Of a stretch of 64,000 bases of DNA, positions 36,344 to 46,607 are shown piece after piece. Positions within the stretch are counted from its first letter, which is position 1. Every line of letters begins with the position of its first letter. The DNA is from Piscibacillus salipiscarius JCM 13188. Its GTDB lineage: Bacteria > Bacillota > Bacilli > Bacillales > Alkalibacillaceae. The DNA is taken from positions 17,546 to 81,545 of the forward strand of contig NZ_BBCD01000014.1 in NCBI RefSeq assembly GCF_001311865.1, given 5' to 3'. The position numbers and the translations under genes are program-made. The notes under the pieces were generated by a model, which saw only the letters and a program-made list of their open reading frames with translations, was not told the origin of the DNA and searched no databases.

Positions 36344-36982
36344 CTAAAGGTAGATGTTGCCAATGCACTTATTTTGTTTTCTTTTCTCCATCACATCTGC
36401 CAATTGTTTTGAGTTAATCCTTTCTTCTTTATATAATTCATCAATAATATTCTGGTAATCTATTTGACTTCGATTTTGACTTAATTTATACGAGGCTTGA
36501 ACCTCATTTACTTTCACTTTAAATCCAACAATACCTTTGATTTGTTTTTTAGTATCTGAAGACAGGTTTTCCCATGTCGCAGGGTTTGATCGATGGCTAT
36601 CGTATTTATTTAAAAGGCGTATGAGATCTTGTTGTAACTCATCTTCACTCAATATATTAGCTTTTCCGTAAACATGAACAGCTTGATAATTCCAAGTTGA
36701 GACATCTTCTGATTCATACCATGAAGATGAAATATAGGAATGCGGACCTTGATAAATAATGAGAACCTCATCTTCTTTGTTAAACGTTTTCCATTGAGGG
36801 TTCGCATAGGCAAGGTGTCAAGTTATATAGTAATCTTTCCCGTCTTGATGTAACTCTAACGGCACATGAGTTGCAATCGGTCTTCCGTATCCTGTTGTAA
36901 CAATCGTTCCAAATGAATTTTCTTGAATAAATGACTTAACCTCTTCAAAATCTGTTATTTTGTAATGTCTTGGAATGTACAT
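36344..36982 (-). CDS. paiB: PaiB-like FMN-binding negative regulator, frameshifted
   Basis: About 212 residues: MYIPRHYKITDFEEVKSFIQ, ENSFGTIVTTGYGRPIATHV, PLEL, then LAYANPQWKTF, VLIIYQGPHSYISSSWY and VSTWNYQAVHVYGKA, the classical PaiB split-barrel sequence, ending in IVGFKVKVNEVQASYKLSQN. One break near 36818. PaiB proteins repress sporulation and degradative genes in B. subtilis and bind FMN-like ligands. ATG 36982 follows AAAGAGAGG. No paiA is next to it. Confidence 0.88.
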
Positions 36983-37020
36983 AGTAGGATAACCTCTCTT
37001 TGGATATAGTTGTTGAATTG

Positions 37021-37080
37021 CAAATGTCTACTCTTTAAAACTTTCTTGACTTAGAAAAGTTTTTCCTTCTACGTAATCCA
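37021..37080 (-). other. Very short ORF
   Basis: ATG to TAG encodes MDYVEGKTFLSQESFKE. No clear RBS. It precedes paiB and may be spurious, a leader or a remnant. Confidence 0.15.
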
Positions 37081-37172
37081 TTTTAACCCCCAATATTAGA
37101 AAAATTTATTTATAGAATATAAAGGAGAAGGCTGATGGCTCGCTAACTCCTTTTTTAAACTTTTAAGTTTAA

Positions 37173-38315
37173 CTATTGACTAAGTCTTTTCTCTCCAGCA
37201 TCTCTTAAGTAGACTTCAACATTTATGTCTTCAAGTGAATCTTCATTCAAATGCAAAGCCTCATTCACAGTTAGTTGTTTCCATTTATTTGGATTTTCTC
37301 TAAATAAATGATAAGAAAAGCTGTATACATCCCCATCAAGCTCCAAGCCTTTTTCATACGTTCTTCTTAGGTCTTCTTTTATTTTTTCCTTTACAGACTT
37401 TATAATTTCCTTTTCAGTGGTTTCTTGAGACATTTCTATTAGGCTTCCAGCTACCTTAACATCGATCTTAAATTTGACTGCTTCATTAGATACAACAGGT
37501 TTCACATTAGTATCTCTAACTCTTAACACAATAAGACCTTTTACCTCTCCTTCTTCATTATCAATCACAATTGGTGCTCTTAATGTATCTTTTTGATACC
37601 AACGAATTCCATTAGCATCCTCTTCATGTAAAAATCCATAAAATTTTTCATCACTAAGAAGTGCTACAGATGAAATGTTAAGGTTTGTCTTTACACCTTG
37701 TTTATCAAACCAACTTGATTCATCAACATCTAATACCGGTAAAATCACTGTCCGGCCAGGCCCTCCGCGTTCAGCTACAAATCGATTGTATTTAAACGGT
37801 TTAACGATTGAGCTCTGATTATAACTTTCGAGTGGTTCGCCAAAAATGAATAGATTATATTCACACCAAGCGTTGGTAATGTGTTTAAAAGATCTCTAAA
37901 ATTTTCATCAGTCGCAAAAATCCATGGAGTTGGTCTAATCTCTGAGTAGCGTGAAATTACGTCTAAAGCTCCATCAATATCATTAAATAGCACATTTTCA
38001 CTAAACACAACACTTGATAGATGTCCCCAGAATATTTTCCGCTGAGTAGTCGAATATAAATCATGAACTGCATCTACAACTGTGACTCCTTCACCTAATC
38101 CAACTGTTGTTTGTGTGACTTCTCCCCCCGGACTCAGCTCCAGTTGGTAGTGATTCAAAATTAAACACCTGTGCATAAACATAATAGCGCCCTTCTTGAT
38201 AATCCAAACCAATCGAGTGAATATACAACATTTCTTCAAGCTCATCAGAATCCCAACAACCACTTATAAAAAGTATTGAAGTTAAGAGGAAGTAAACGAG
38301 AAAGAAACGTTTCAA
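37173..38315 (-). CDS. Spore germination lipoprotein, Ger(x)C family, frameshifted
   Basis: C subunit of a GerA-type nutrient receptor in the spore inner membrane, about 380 residues. TTG 38315 follows GAGGGGAGGGGAG. Lipoprotein signal LKRFFLVYFLLTSILFISGC with lipobox ISGC, followed by WDSDELEEMLYIHSIGLD, typical of GerAC. Later come QRKIFWGHLSSVVFSE and DVISRYSEIRPTPWIFATD, also hallmarks. The C-terminal domain ends with VYLRDAGEKRLSQ. Breaks near 38130 and 37770. Last gene of the operon, 1 base after the A-subunit stop. Confidence 0.92.
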
Positions 38316-38316
38316 G

Positions 38317-39743
38317 TTACTCCCCTCCCCTCTTAGAGTCACGAACCCTAAGCATTTTAAACCTTGTCTTTTTGAGTTTTTCAGGCATATGAAATAGTGA
38401 ATTTACAATGTCTTTTGGTGTAAATGGTGCCAAAGGTGCTAGGTAAGGTAAATTAAATGATCTTAAGTTTGCAATATGAATCAATACAAAAAATGTCGCT
38501 ACAAAAAATCCAAATAAGCCCAAAAAAGAAGAAATAATTAAGATAAAGATTCTAATTAAACTAACGATTCCAGATAGAGATTGGTTAGATATTGTAAAAG
38601 TTGCAACTGTTGAAGTAGCTATCATCACAACATTAGCAGGGCTCGTAATACCTGCTCTTATAGCCGCATCTCCAATAATTAATCCTCCTACAACACCGAG
38701 AATTTGTCCAACTGAGAAAGGTAACCTTAAACCAGCTTCTTTAAGCAAGTCAAATAACAAAACAAGAATTAAGGCTTCTACTGGAGTAGGTAGAGGTATT
38801 CCCTGTCTTGCTTGTGAGGCACTAGATAGAAATACTAATGGTATTTGATCGGGATGGAAAGCAGCAAGAGCGACCCAGAACCCAGGTAAAGTGATTCCAA
38901 TAATCATACCGACAATACGTAGTAACCGTTCAAATGAATTAAAGAGCCAAGGATATTCGTAATCTTCACCAGTTTTAATAAAAAAGGAAGGTTAACTGGG
39001 CCAATTAAAGCAATCGGTGAACCGTCTATAAGTATTAAAAATCGCCCTTCTATTAAAGATTGTATAGCAAAATCTGGTCGTCCTGTATAATGCATCATTG
39101 GTAAGACGCGGAAAGGTGTTTCATCTAATAATTCTTCAAGCTGGTTATTATTTACCAATGCATCAATATCAATTTTTCAATTAATGATTGGATATGATTA
39201 ATTGTTTCCGAATGTGCAATATCTTTAAAATACAAGAGGCCGACCTGTGTTAACGAACGTTTCCCCACTTTAAAGGTTTCAAATGATAAAGATGATGTTT
39301 TTAATCTTCTTCGAATAAGTGCAACATTAATATCTATTGATTCTACAAATCCATCACGTGGCCCTCTTACCGTTACTTCAGCGCTTGTTTCCTCAGGTTG
39401 TCGATTAGGTGGGTCTCCTAGCTCGAAAGAGTACACATTTTTTTTCATGTTGGATATAAAGTATTAACTCACCTGAAAAAACTTTTTCAATAATTTCTTC
39501 TTGTTTAGATAGCTGCTGATAATTAACCTTGTTATATCCTTTTAGAATATTAGATTTATTAAGCTTTTCTGAGATGTGTTTTTCTAATGTTGGTATAAAT
39601 TCATCCATAAGAAATTCTTTATCACATAATCCCTTACAATAAATACACATAATTTTTATATTATAATCGAAAGTAAATTCTATAAATTTTACATCTTCAG
39701 ATCCTTGAAACATTAATTTTAATTTAGATTGATCTAGGTTCAT
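38317..39743 (-). CDS. Spore germination protein, GerA family A subunit, frameshifted
   Basis: About 475 residues, somewhat short of GerAA (482). The N-terminal hydrophilic domain includes KNVYSFELGDPPNRQPEETS, VRGPRDGFVESIDINVALIR and RRLKTSSLSFETFKVGKRSL, diagnostic for GerA. The membrane part has NQLEELLDETPFRVLPMMHYTGRPDF, RFLILIDGSPIALIGPV and ITLPGFWVALAAFHPDQIPL. Breaks near 39430, 39155 and 38910. It starts 4 bases inside the upstream B-subunit gene. The A subunit and the B subunit form the germinant-gated channel. Confidence 0.92.
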
Positions 39744-40824
39744 TTAGGGTTCTTCCCCTTTCCTTTGATCACTATTAAAATAAATAAAATTAACGATAAT
39801 AGTGAAAGGAAGATTAAATTAAATGGCAAATATATATTTTTTATAAATGAAACGAATAGAAGGTCATTGATTGGTAACAAGGTTACAATCACAATTAGTG
39901 AACCGACAACTAGTAAAAATCTTCTTCTTTTTTTCTTGTCATCAATTTGAAGTACTTCAGCTAAAACATATAGAGTTAGAGATATTCTAATAAGCGCTCC
40001 AGATAACCATTGGTATATAGAAAAGAAATCCAAATGTTCTATGAAGCGGCCAATTGATACTAGTTGCCACTGTATGTATGCCGGAAAGCGTTCCTTTATG
40101 ACTGCATCAGGGCCAAATGCTGCGATCCCTCCCATGACTGGACCAAGACCTAGTAAAATTAAGAATAAAGTAACGATGACCAATCCAACATAGTTGATTT
40201 TATTTTTGATTTTGTGCTGTAAAAATAGGATCATAAATACTTCAAGTATGCAGGCCGTTGTAAATATCATTCCAGTTAACATAGGGCGAAAGCCGTCAAC
40301 AAATACTGGTAATAATAGTGAATAATCTTTATTTGGCATATTCGTAGTTGCTACGAAAATTCCTAAAAAATAACTATTGGAAGTAATATTGTATTGACTA
40401 TGACAATAGTTCGGATGTTGTTAATGCCAAATAAACACAAATACTAATAAAGATAAGAATAATGACAAGCTTGGGTGTTTGAGGTAAATAAGTAATGTTT
40501 GTCCAAATAATTAAATCATTAGTCGTAACCGTAGCCGTCAAAAAAGAAATACAACAATGAAAAACATTAATGGGTATGCTAAAGCTTTAGGCGAGTTGGA
40601 TTTTATCCATTTAGCTAATGTTGTTGCTGTGTTCTTCTAGCTATAAAAGGAATTACTAATAGCCAAGGTAATACTAAAAAGAATGTAAAAATCACTGATA
40701 ACCAAGAGTCACGTCCCGCTACTTCATATAACGTTGGTATCATAATGACATGATTGATCAAACCAACAGTTGTAACAAGTAAAAGAAGAACATATATAAA
40801 CCCAACTTTGTCATTACTGTTCAT
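39740..40824 (-). CDS. Spore germination protein, GerB-type amino-acid-permease-like subunit, frameshifted
   Basis: About 361 residues, ten or so helices. N-terminus: KVGFIYVLLLLVTTVGLINH, VIMIPTLYEVAGRDSWLSVI, the start of GerAB-like germinant-binding permeases; C-terminus: VDGFRPMLTGMIFTTACILE, LIVVTLFLILLGLG, and a last helix before KGKGKNPK. Breaks between about 40340 and 40615. ATG 40824 has GGAGGGACCAT upstream. First gene of the operon, giving B-A-C order. Such operons are normally expressed in the forespore by sigma-G; no clear sigma-G promoter was found. Confidence 0.9.
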
Positions 40825-41084
40825 ATGGTCCCTCCTGGTTAATAAATTATTATTAGTCTAGGTGTATAAGAGCATTTTTATTCTCAACACTGTAGCTTTC
40901 AATAGTTCAAAAACAGCATTTTCAATAACTAAATGAACAACTCATGTATAAAATATACATAAATTTTTTATGGACCAATATGTTTATCGCTAATTTGTCT
41001 CTTTAGCACTAATGTAAGCTATGTTTTAGAATCCCAATAATAGGAAAAATTAAATTATAGAATGGATCAAGTAGGAGAGATGGT

Positions 41085-41399
41085 ATGACAGAGGAAGAGA
41101 ATCAAACTAATGCGCAACATCAGTCGCGCGAAGATTACATTGATGAACAAATGCAACAACACAAACGTTTTTACAAAAAGATCTATAACGTCCTTTATAC
41201 ACTTAATGACTTTACGGTGGCATTTTGGTTTTTAATCGGAAGTATATTCTTTTATTTCGAGTCGTTAAAAACTTGGGGTGTCACGTTATTTGTCTTAGCC
41301 AGCTTTCAGTTTGCGATTAAACCAACCATCAGGTTAATTCATGAAATTAAAGCTCGTGGGCATTATGGTAGGGAATATGACCAACAGAATCAGGATTAA
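41085..41399 (+). CDS. YrhK-like membrane protein
   Basis: Intact, 104 residues, ATG 41085 behind GTAGGAGAGATGGT. A charged N-terminus (TEEENQTNAQHQSREDYIDE) is followed by two helices, TLNDFTVAFWFLIGSIFFYF and WGVTLFVLASFQFAIKPTIR. The motif AFWFLIGSIFFYFES is the signature of the YrhK domain. Function is unknown, probably a stress- or sigma-regulated membrane protein. Confidence 0.8.
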   Translation: MTEEENQTNAQHQSREDYIDEQMQQHKRFYKKIYNVLYTLNDFTVAFWFLIGSIFFYFESLKTWGVTLFVLASFQFAIKPTIRLIHEIKARGHYGREYDQQNQD

Positions 41400-41475
41400 A
41401 CCAGCGCTTGAATACTTTGGTAAAAAGGTATTATTAATATTATTAATTATTACCAAAGGTGGATTTAAGAGCGTA

Positions 41476-41948
41476 ATGAATAACAAACTTATTAATTTTA
41501 TCTATTTAGGCGTAGTAACTTTTTTATATATTGCTTACATTTACATTGATATTAAACATTTTTTACCACTCCAAGCAGCTTATAACAAAAGAAAAAACTT
41601 TCATCTAAAGAAATAGAACACATTAATCAAATAGGGACTCTATTAACTAGTATTAGTAACTTGATATCGGTTGCGTTTATCACTGTTTTAATTATCGGGT
41701 TAAAGTTTGTTTCATCAAAACACAATTTCTTGAATCACTTTTTAAAGGTTAATATTATTTATCTAGTAACAGTCATTATGGCAGGACTAATGATCAATTC
41801 ACTCACTAGCTTACCAATCGGTAATTCTATGCAGTTTGCATTTATTCCTCTTTCCTTGGTTTTAGGGCTAGCAGGTTATATGATCATTAAAAACTTTTCT
41901 CATTTAAAAAGAGCTCTATTAATCCTTCTTAATAGAGCTCTTTACTAA
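41476..41948 (+). CDS. Membrane protein of unknown function, frameshifted
   Basis: About 155 residues, ATG 41476 with AAAGGTGG 14 bases upstream. Four helices: INFIYLGVVTFLYIAYIYI, ISNLISVAFITVLIIGLKFV, NIIYLVTVIMAGLMINSL and QFAFIPLSLVLGLAGYMIIK. A break near 41600 joins LPLQAAYNKR with LSSKEIEHINQIGTLLT. Its 3' end lies inside the terminator stem. Confidence 0.5.
41908..41943. terminator. Bidirectional terminator
   Basis: AAAGAGCTCTATTAA and TTAATAGAGCTCTTT are perfect 15-bp arms around TCCTTC, with A and T runs. It serves the convergent gene pair. Confidence 0.85.
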
Positions 41949-41949
41949 T

Positions 41950-42960
41950 TTATTCGGTCTTTTCTTTGTGGTATGGTAGCTTCCTTTCACCGATTTGCTG
42001 CTGAATTAATGTTGCTTTTCCTTCAATAATCGGCTGAGATAACGTAATGACCCACTTATTGGATAAGAACCAGACCATTGTACCTGCAATAACCGCGAGC
42101 GGGATGATGTCTAGGTTCTGATTCAGTTGCAATAAATCCTCTCGTCTTATGAACTGAATAAATAGTCCATGTAATAGATAGACGTATAGCGTATATTGCC
42201 CTAAGTTGGTAAAGCTAAATCGTTTTTTCGGTATTAAAATGACTAATGAAAATACAATTAATAGGCTCAAGCTATATAGTCCTAAACGGTTGATCATGCC
42301 TGTTGAAACCATATTTAAGGCTTCATAAGAATAGGATCCAAACATGAGCTCTGCTGGAATAACAGGTTTAAAGTAACTTACAACTAATGTTACGGCCACA
42401 ACACTCACAGCAGCAAATTTATATTTTACATTCTTCATTGGTAGATTTGACTCTGACTAATCCAATATCCCATTATGAAGAATGGAAAAAAGACAAACGT
42501 TCTGGATAAGCTGAATTCATGGCCTATAAATGGCACAAACCCTATAAACGTCCCCATTAAGAACGCTAGAATAATTCCCGGAACAGCTGGTATTTTTTAA
42601 ACCAAATTAGTAATACATGCCAGCTAAATAAGCTTAATAAGAACCACAATGACCAATGTGGATCTATTAAAGTTTGATACGGTCCATTACTTAGTGCTGT
42701 CACAACCGTATATATAAGCTGAAAAATTAAATATGGCAATAGTAGTTTCTTTGTAAGTTTTTCAAATATTCCTTACTACCTGCACCACTTGCAAAGAACC
42801 CACTAATAAATACAAACGCTGGTATATGAAATATATAGATCCACTGATATAAGGCATCAGCAGTCTCAAAGTTCCCTTTCATTGGCTGAATTAAATGGCC
42901 AAATACAACAAAAAAAATGAAAAGGAGTCTTGCATTATCGAAATAAGCTTCTCTCCTCAT
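41950..42960 (-). CDS. Acyltransferase 3 family membrane protein, frameshifted
   Basis: About 336 residues, about ten helices. N-terminus RREAYFDNARLLFIFFVVFG, HLIQPMKG has the FDNxR-x-n-H of acyltransferase-3 proteins of the fucose-4-O-acetylase-like branch, and IYIFHIPAFVFISGFFAS is also typical. C-terminus: FTNLGQYTLYVYLLHGLFIQ, where His is conserved. These enzymes O-acetylate cell-surface polysaccharide. Breaks near 42735, 42600 and 42440. Start ATG 42960 behind TAGGAGTAGATATGT. Confidence 0.85.
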
Positions 42961-43167
42961 ACATATCTACTCCTAAGACACACTTTTACTATTAAACTAC
43001 CCCATATATCTTTATATTGAAACGGTTTTAAACGCTTTGTTATGGGATTGTTAACACTGTGTAACTATTAAAATATGCTTTTAATAAGGAAAATTTATTG
43101 ATAAACTGTTATTATCTCTTATGAATATGTATATAATGAGTATGAACTATCTAAAGGAGATGGCATA

Positions 43168-43498
43168 ATGAAACGTCAGCATGCCTTCCGGTTTGTATTT
43201 TTAACAATCTTAACTGCATTTCTAATCGGAAACTTTAATGGAACAATTACAGATGGCCTTCCAGTTGATTTACCAAATAACGTTACTGAAAATAGTGAAG
43301 CACATTTTTTTTACTTCTGGATTAAACCATAATGATTTTTCAAAAGTAACTTTCTTTACCAATGCGATTATTATATTTATTCCGATTATCGGATACACTT
43401 TTTCATTGATTCCAACATGGTATTACCAATTAAGGAAAAGGCGACTAACTCCTGTCTTTTATAGGAGTTCCTATTTAATTCAATTTCCTAGTTATTGA
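43168..43498 (+). CDS. Small membrane protein, frameshifted at T8
   Basis: ATG 43168 behind AAAGGAGATGGCATA. MKRQHAFRFVFLTILTAFLI looks like a signal or anchor helix; a T8 run at 43305-43312 probably has one surplus base, after which FTSGLNHNDFSKVTFFTNAI, IFIPIIGYTFSLIPTWYYQL continues: two helices, about 110 residues. Unknown function; a 38-residue membrane gene follows. Confidence 0.5.
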
Positions 43499-43523
43499 AA
43501 ACTAAATAACTAGGAGGGATCAG

Positions 43524-43640
43524 ATGTTAATTTTTAGATTTATGATGATTGGGTTATTTTCATTAACTGCCTTGAGTCTATTTTCATTTCAAGGTATAGA
43601 AATTTATCATGCTTTTCTCGATCTTTTCAAAAATAAATAA
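43524..43640 (+). CDS. Very small membrane protein (38 aa)
   Basis: ATG 43524 with AACTAGGAGGGATCAG upstream, an excellent RBS. It reads MLIFRFMMIGLFSLTALSLF, SFQGIEIYHAFLDLFKNK: one helix and an amphipathic tail. Terminator GTGCATAGTT/AACTATGCAC at 43651-43673 follows. Likely a real small gene paired with the one at 43168. Confidence 0.5.
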   Translation: MLIFRFMMIGLFSLTALSLFSFQGIEIYHAFLDLFKNK

Positions 43641-43650
43641 ACACTGCTGG

Positions 43651-43675
43651 GTGCATAGTTGCTAAACTATGCACC
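43651..43675 (+). terminator. Hairpin terminator
   Basis: GTGCATAGTT and AACTATGCAC form a 10-bp stem around GCTA, followed by CTTATC. Confidence 0.6.
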
Positions 43676-43818
43676 TTATCAACTTAATGACTCGTTTAAT
43701 CCCTTCATTAATTGCCCGTAATTCATACGATTAAAAAGCTCGACTAACTTCTTTGCCGTAATTCATCGCATAGTTAAGAGTAAAATAAAAAGAATGAGTT
43801 ATAGTTTCCTGTTTCCAG

Positions 43819-44043
43819 TTAAAACATGTTAACTGGTTCTTTTTTTGGGAAAATATCTACCCCATCTTCGGATTTATCTAACCCATTTTGAAATATATCT
43901 ACCGCGAAATTTGTCGACGAAGTAAAAAACATCAATTTATCCACCCCTAAAATCAATTTATCTAACCTTACAGAACAAAGACTTAGAAAACTCCCTCTTT
44001 GGAACTCTCCATGTCTTTTACTAATCATTTCCTTGGAAATCAA
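43819..44043 (-). repeat. Degenerate GGATAAATT-type repeat array
   Basis: An open frame of 74 codons has the pattern RLDKLI, VDKLMF, VDIFQN, LDKSED, VDIFPK at spacings of about 10-13 residues. The DNA unit is close to (G)TGGATAAATT (about five copies, on the minus strand). The protein is low-complexity without an RBS, so I treat the stretch as a repeat, not a gene. Confidence 0.4.
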
Positions 44044-44165
44044 TCATTCTCAAGCAATCAGGGCGCTTATACTGCTTTCGTTAGATTTAAAGTTTCCTAG
44101 ATATGTTGATATAATGGTTTTTATCATTGATTATCAAGTTTGCTTTAAAAGAAAGGGTGACAGTT

Positions 44166-44570
44166 TTGGAATTTAGAGATTTTACAGTAGCGCAAGTTAG
44201 AGTGGCGAGACCCACTGATCAATTAAAAGAAGTGGTGCGTTTCTATAAAGAAGGACTCGGACTTAGTGAAATTGGACATTTTGAAGGTCATCGGGGATAT
44301 GAAGGTGTCATATTAGGATTACCTGGTACGGATTATCATCTGGAGTTCACACAGCATGTAGACGGTAGTCCGTGCCCTGCCCCATCAAAAGATAATTTAT
44401 TAGTCTTCTATATCGAGAATAAACAAGAGATCGATAAATTAGCTAACCGCCTAGAAGGCATGGGTTATCCTGAGGTTGAACCTGAAAATGACTATTGGAA
44501 AGAACAAGGAGTTACCATTGAAGATCCAGATGGTTGGAGAATTGTGTTAATGAACCGTTCGTTTGTATAA
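44166..44570 (+). CDS. VOC/glyoxalase family protein
   Basis: Intact, 134 residues from TTG 44166 behind AAGAAAGGGTGACAGT (an upstream ATG at 44127 has no RBS). Paired beta-alpha-beta-beta-beta units: TVAQVRVARPTDQLKEVVRF, YKEGLGLSEIGHFEGHRGYE, GVILGLPGTDYHLEFTQHVD, and LLVFYIENKQEIDKLANRLE, GVTIEDPDGWRIVLM. Metal ligands (His in DYHLEF, Glu) are possible. Resembles YycE. Substrate unknown. Confidence 0.8.
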   Translation: MEFRDFTVAQVRVARPTDQLKEVVRFYKEGLGLSEIGHFEGHRGYEGVILGLPGTDYHLEFTQHVDGSPCPAPSKDNLLVFYIENKQEIDKLANRLEGMGYPEVEPENDYWKEQGVTIEDPDGWRIVLMNRSFV

Positions 44571-44572
44571 AC

Positions 44573-44601
44573 AAAAACTACAGTTTTTTACTGTAGTTTT
44601 T
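44573..44601. terminator. Bidirectional terminator
   Basis: AAAAACTACAG and CTGTAGTTTTT form an 11-bp stem around TTTTTTA, between convergent genes. The ribokinase stop codon at 44588 lies inside it. Confidence 0.85.
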
Positions 44602-45463
44602 GCTCAATCAATCGATTCACTTCCTCTTTAGTTGGCATGCCAGCTTGTGCACCCATTTTTTGAACAGACAGCGCGGCTGCAGCATTCGCAAACTGTACCG
44701 CTTCAGGTAGGCTGTTCCCCTCTCCAAGTCTGACGGCAAGTGCTCCATTAAACGTATCTCCAGCGCCTGTTGTATCAACGACTTTGACATTATAAGCTGG
44801 CATAAGTTGCTTTTTTCCATCTAAAATAAATTCAGCTCCACCTTTTCCTTTCGTCACAATTAATGATTCGATTTGTTCTCCATTAAATAATTGTGCATGT
44901 TCTGTCTCATTAGGTGTTACATAGGTAACCTTTTTCCACCATTCAGAAGGTAACTCCATAGCTGGTGCGGGATTCACAATCAGTGGAATGTCATATTGAT
45001 GACATAACTCTATGCAATACATAATTGTGTCTTTCGGAATTTCAAACTGCAGCAAGACATAATCACTGTTTATAATGGCTTCTTTAGTTTGATCTAAATA
45101 ATCCGTTGAAACATGTTCATTGGCTCCGCCGATAATAATAATCCGGTTATCTTGTTCACTTAAAATAATATTGGCAAGCCCCGATGATGTATTTTGAATA
45201 CGTCTCACATTGCCAGAGTTGATGCCTTCTCGTTTTAAGTTACTTAGAAGCTGTTCACCAAACTCATCATCCCCAACACATCCAATCATTGTTACATCAG
45301 CTCCAAGTCTTGCAGCCGCTACTGCTTGGTTCGCCCCTTTTCCACCTGGAATCGTTTGGAACTCAGATCCTCTTACCGTTTCTCCTTGAACTGGGAATTG
45401 GTCTGTCATAGTGACAAGATCCATGTTAATACTGCCAACAACAGTGATTTTTGGTCGTTTCAA
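44588..45463 (-). CDS. rbsK: Ribokinase
   Basis: Intact, 291 residues from TTG 45463 behind AGGGGGGGAAGTACG. PfkB family: GSINMDLVTMTDQFPVQGET, PGGKGANQAVAAARLGADVT (the GG-x-G-x-N motif), VVDTTGAGDTFNGALAVRLG (the DTxGAGD motif with catalytic Asp). It phosphorylates D-ribose to ribose-5-phosphate. Its partner, a nucleoside hydrolase, ends 22 bases upstream, so ribose released from nucleosides is fed to the pentose phosphate pool. Confidence 0.93.
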   Translation of the reverse strand: MKRPKITVVGSINMDLVTMTDQFPVQGETVRGSEFQTIPGGKGANQAVAAARLGADVTMIGCVGDDEFGEQLLSNLKREGINSGNVRRIQNTSSGLANIILSEQDNRIIIIGGANEHVSTDYLDQTKEAIINSDYVLLQFEIPKDTIMYCIELCHQYDIPLIVNPAPAMELPSEWWKKVTYVTPNETEHAQLFNGEQIESLIVTKGKGGAEFILDGKKQLMPAYNVKVVDTTGAGDTFNGALAVRLGEGNSLPEAVQFANAAAALSVQKMGAQAGMPTKEEVNRLIEQKLQ

Positions 45464-45485
45464 CGTACTTCCCCCCCTCTCTAGC

Positions 45486-46424
45486 CTATGAATATGATGC
45501 AACACTTTTTTCTAGTAAGGTCCAAAACTTCGAAGTATTAGCTTCAGTTGCAAAATGAACATTGGGTTCTTTTCCAGTCACACCAAGCCTGTCCACTGCT
45601 GTCATCCCATACGAATGCTCGCCCTTTGTTTCGATGTCGACATGAACATGTTTAAACGTGAAGATCGATGGGTCAATCAAATAAGCAATCGTACACGCAT
45701 CATGAATAGGAGCTCCTTCAAAATCAAACACGTCTTGGTACGTTTTAGTGAAGAAATGTAGTAATTCAACGACAAATTCAGATACATTATTATTAATGTT
45801 TTGTAGTTTAGCAATCTCTTCATTTGTTGCGAGTACTTGATGAGTAACATCTAGGCCAAACATACATATTGGTATACCACTTTTGAACACCACATCAGCC
45901 GCTTCTGCATCTACATAAATGTTAAATTCTGCTGCTGGCGTCCAGTTGCCGAACGTTCCCCCGCCCATTAAAACAATCTCGCTAATCTTTTGTTTTAGTT
46001 CAGGCTCTTTAATTAAGACCATCGCAATATTTGTAAGTGGTCCTGTTGCAACTAACGTAATCGGCTCATCCGTATTATGTAAAATCTCTAAAATCAAATC
46101 CACAGCATGAGTGTCAATAATTTGCTTTGTTGGAACATCTGGTAAATTTGGGCCTTCTAAACCTGATTCACCATGAATACTCTCAGCCACTTCAATATCT
46201 TTAACTAACGGCCTTTTAGCCCCTTTCGCAACAGGCACTTGCTCTAGTCCGATAATATCGCATATTCTAAGCGCATTAAGCGTGTTTTTCTCGACTTCCA
46301 CATTACCGCCAACTGTTGTGATGGCTTTAATATTTAATAAGTCTTGATTAGATGCTGCTAAAATCATCGCTATCGCATCGTCATGTCCCGGGTCGCAATC
46401 GATGATAATGTTGGTTTTTGTCAT
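45486..46424 (-). CDS. Inosine-uridine preferring nucleoside hydrolase
   Basis: Intact, 312 residues. The N-terminal DCDPGHDDAIAMILAA (Asp cluster for Ca2+) and VATGPLTNIAMVL, LMGGGTFGNWTPAAEFNIYV, DAEAADVVF are diagnostic. His in APIHDACTIAYLIDP completes the site. Splits N-glycosidic bonds of ribonucleosides into base and ribose. ATG 46424 behind TAGAGGTGACGCTTC. First gene of the operon with ribokinase. Confidence 0.93.
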   Translation of the reverse strand: MTKTNIIIDCDPGHDDAIAMILAASNQDLLNIKAITTVGGNVEVEKNTLNALRICDIIGLEQVPVAKGAKRPLVKDIEVAESIHGESGLEGPNLPDVPTKQIIDTHAVDLILEILHNTDEPITLVATGPLTNIAMVLIKEPELKQKISEIVLMGGGTFGNWTPAAEFNIYVDAEAADVVFKSGIPICMFGLDVTHQVLATNEEIAKLQNINNNVSEFVVELLHFFTKTYQDVFDFEGAPIHDACTIAYLIDPSIFTFKHVHVDIETKGEHSYGMTAVDRLGVTGKEPNVHFATEANTSKFWTLLEKSVASYS

Positions 46425-46607
46425 GAAGCGTCACCTCTAAATTCTCTATATATACTGTTATTTTATCAGTAATTATGTTCCGACTCTAAGAAAGTGTCTT
46501 CCTTACACAAATTACATTTTTTTTCATCTTGCTGTATAATAAAAGTTAACTTTTATACTTAATGGGGAATGGAGTAATTGTTACATATAACTTAAGGAGG
46601 AACTGTT

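Noticed and set aside
37021..37080. 17-codon ORF as regulatory leader peptide
   Set aside because: No RBS, no runs of one amino-acid codon and no downstream attenuator structure.
38317..40824. Novel transporter operon
   Set aside because: The sequence motifs clearly identify GerA-type germination proteins; only the B-A-C gene order is slightly unusual and is known in other Bacilli.
43819..44043. Protein-coding gene of 74 codons
   Set aside because: Low-complexity VDKL-type pattern generated by a repeated DNA unit, no RBS.
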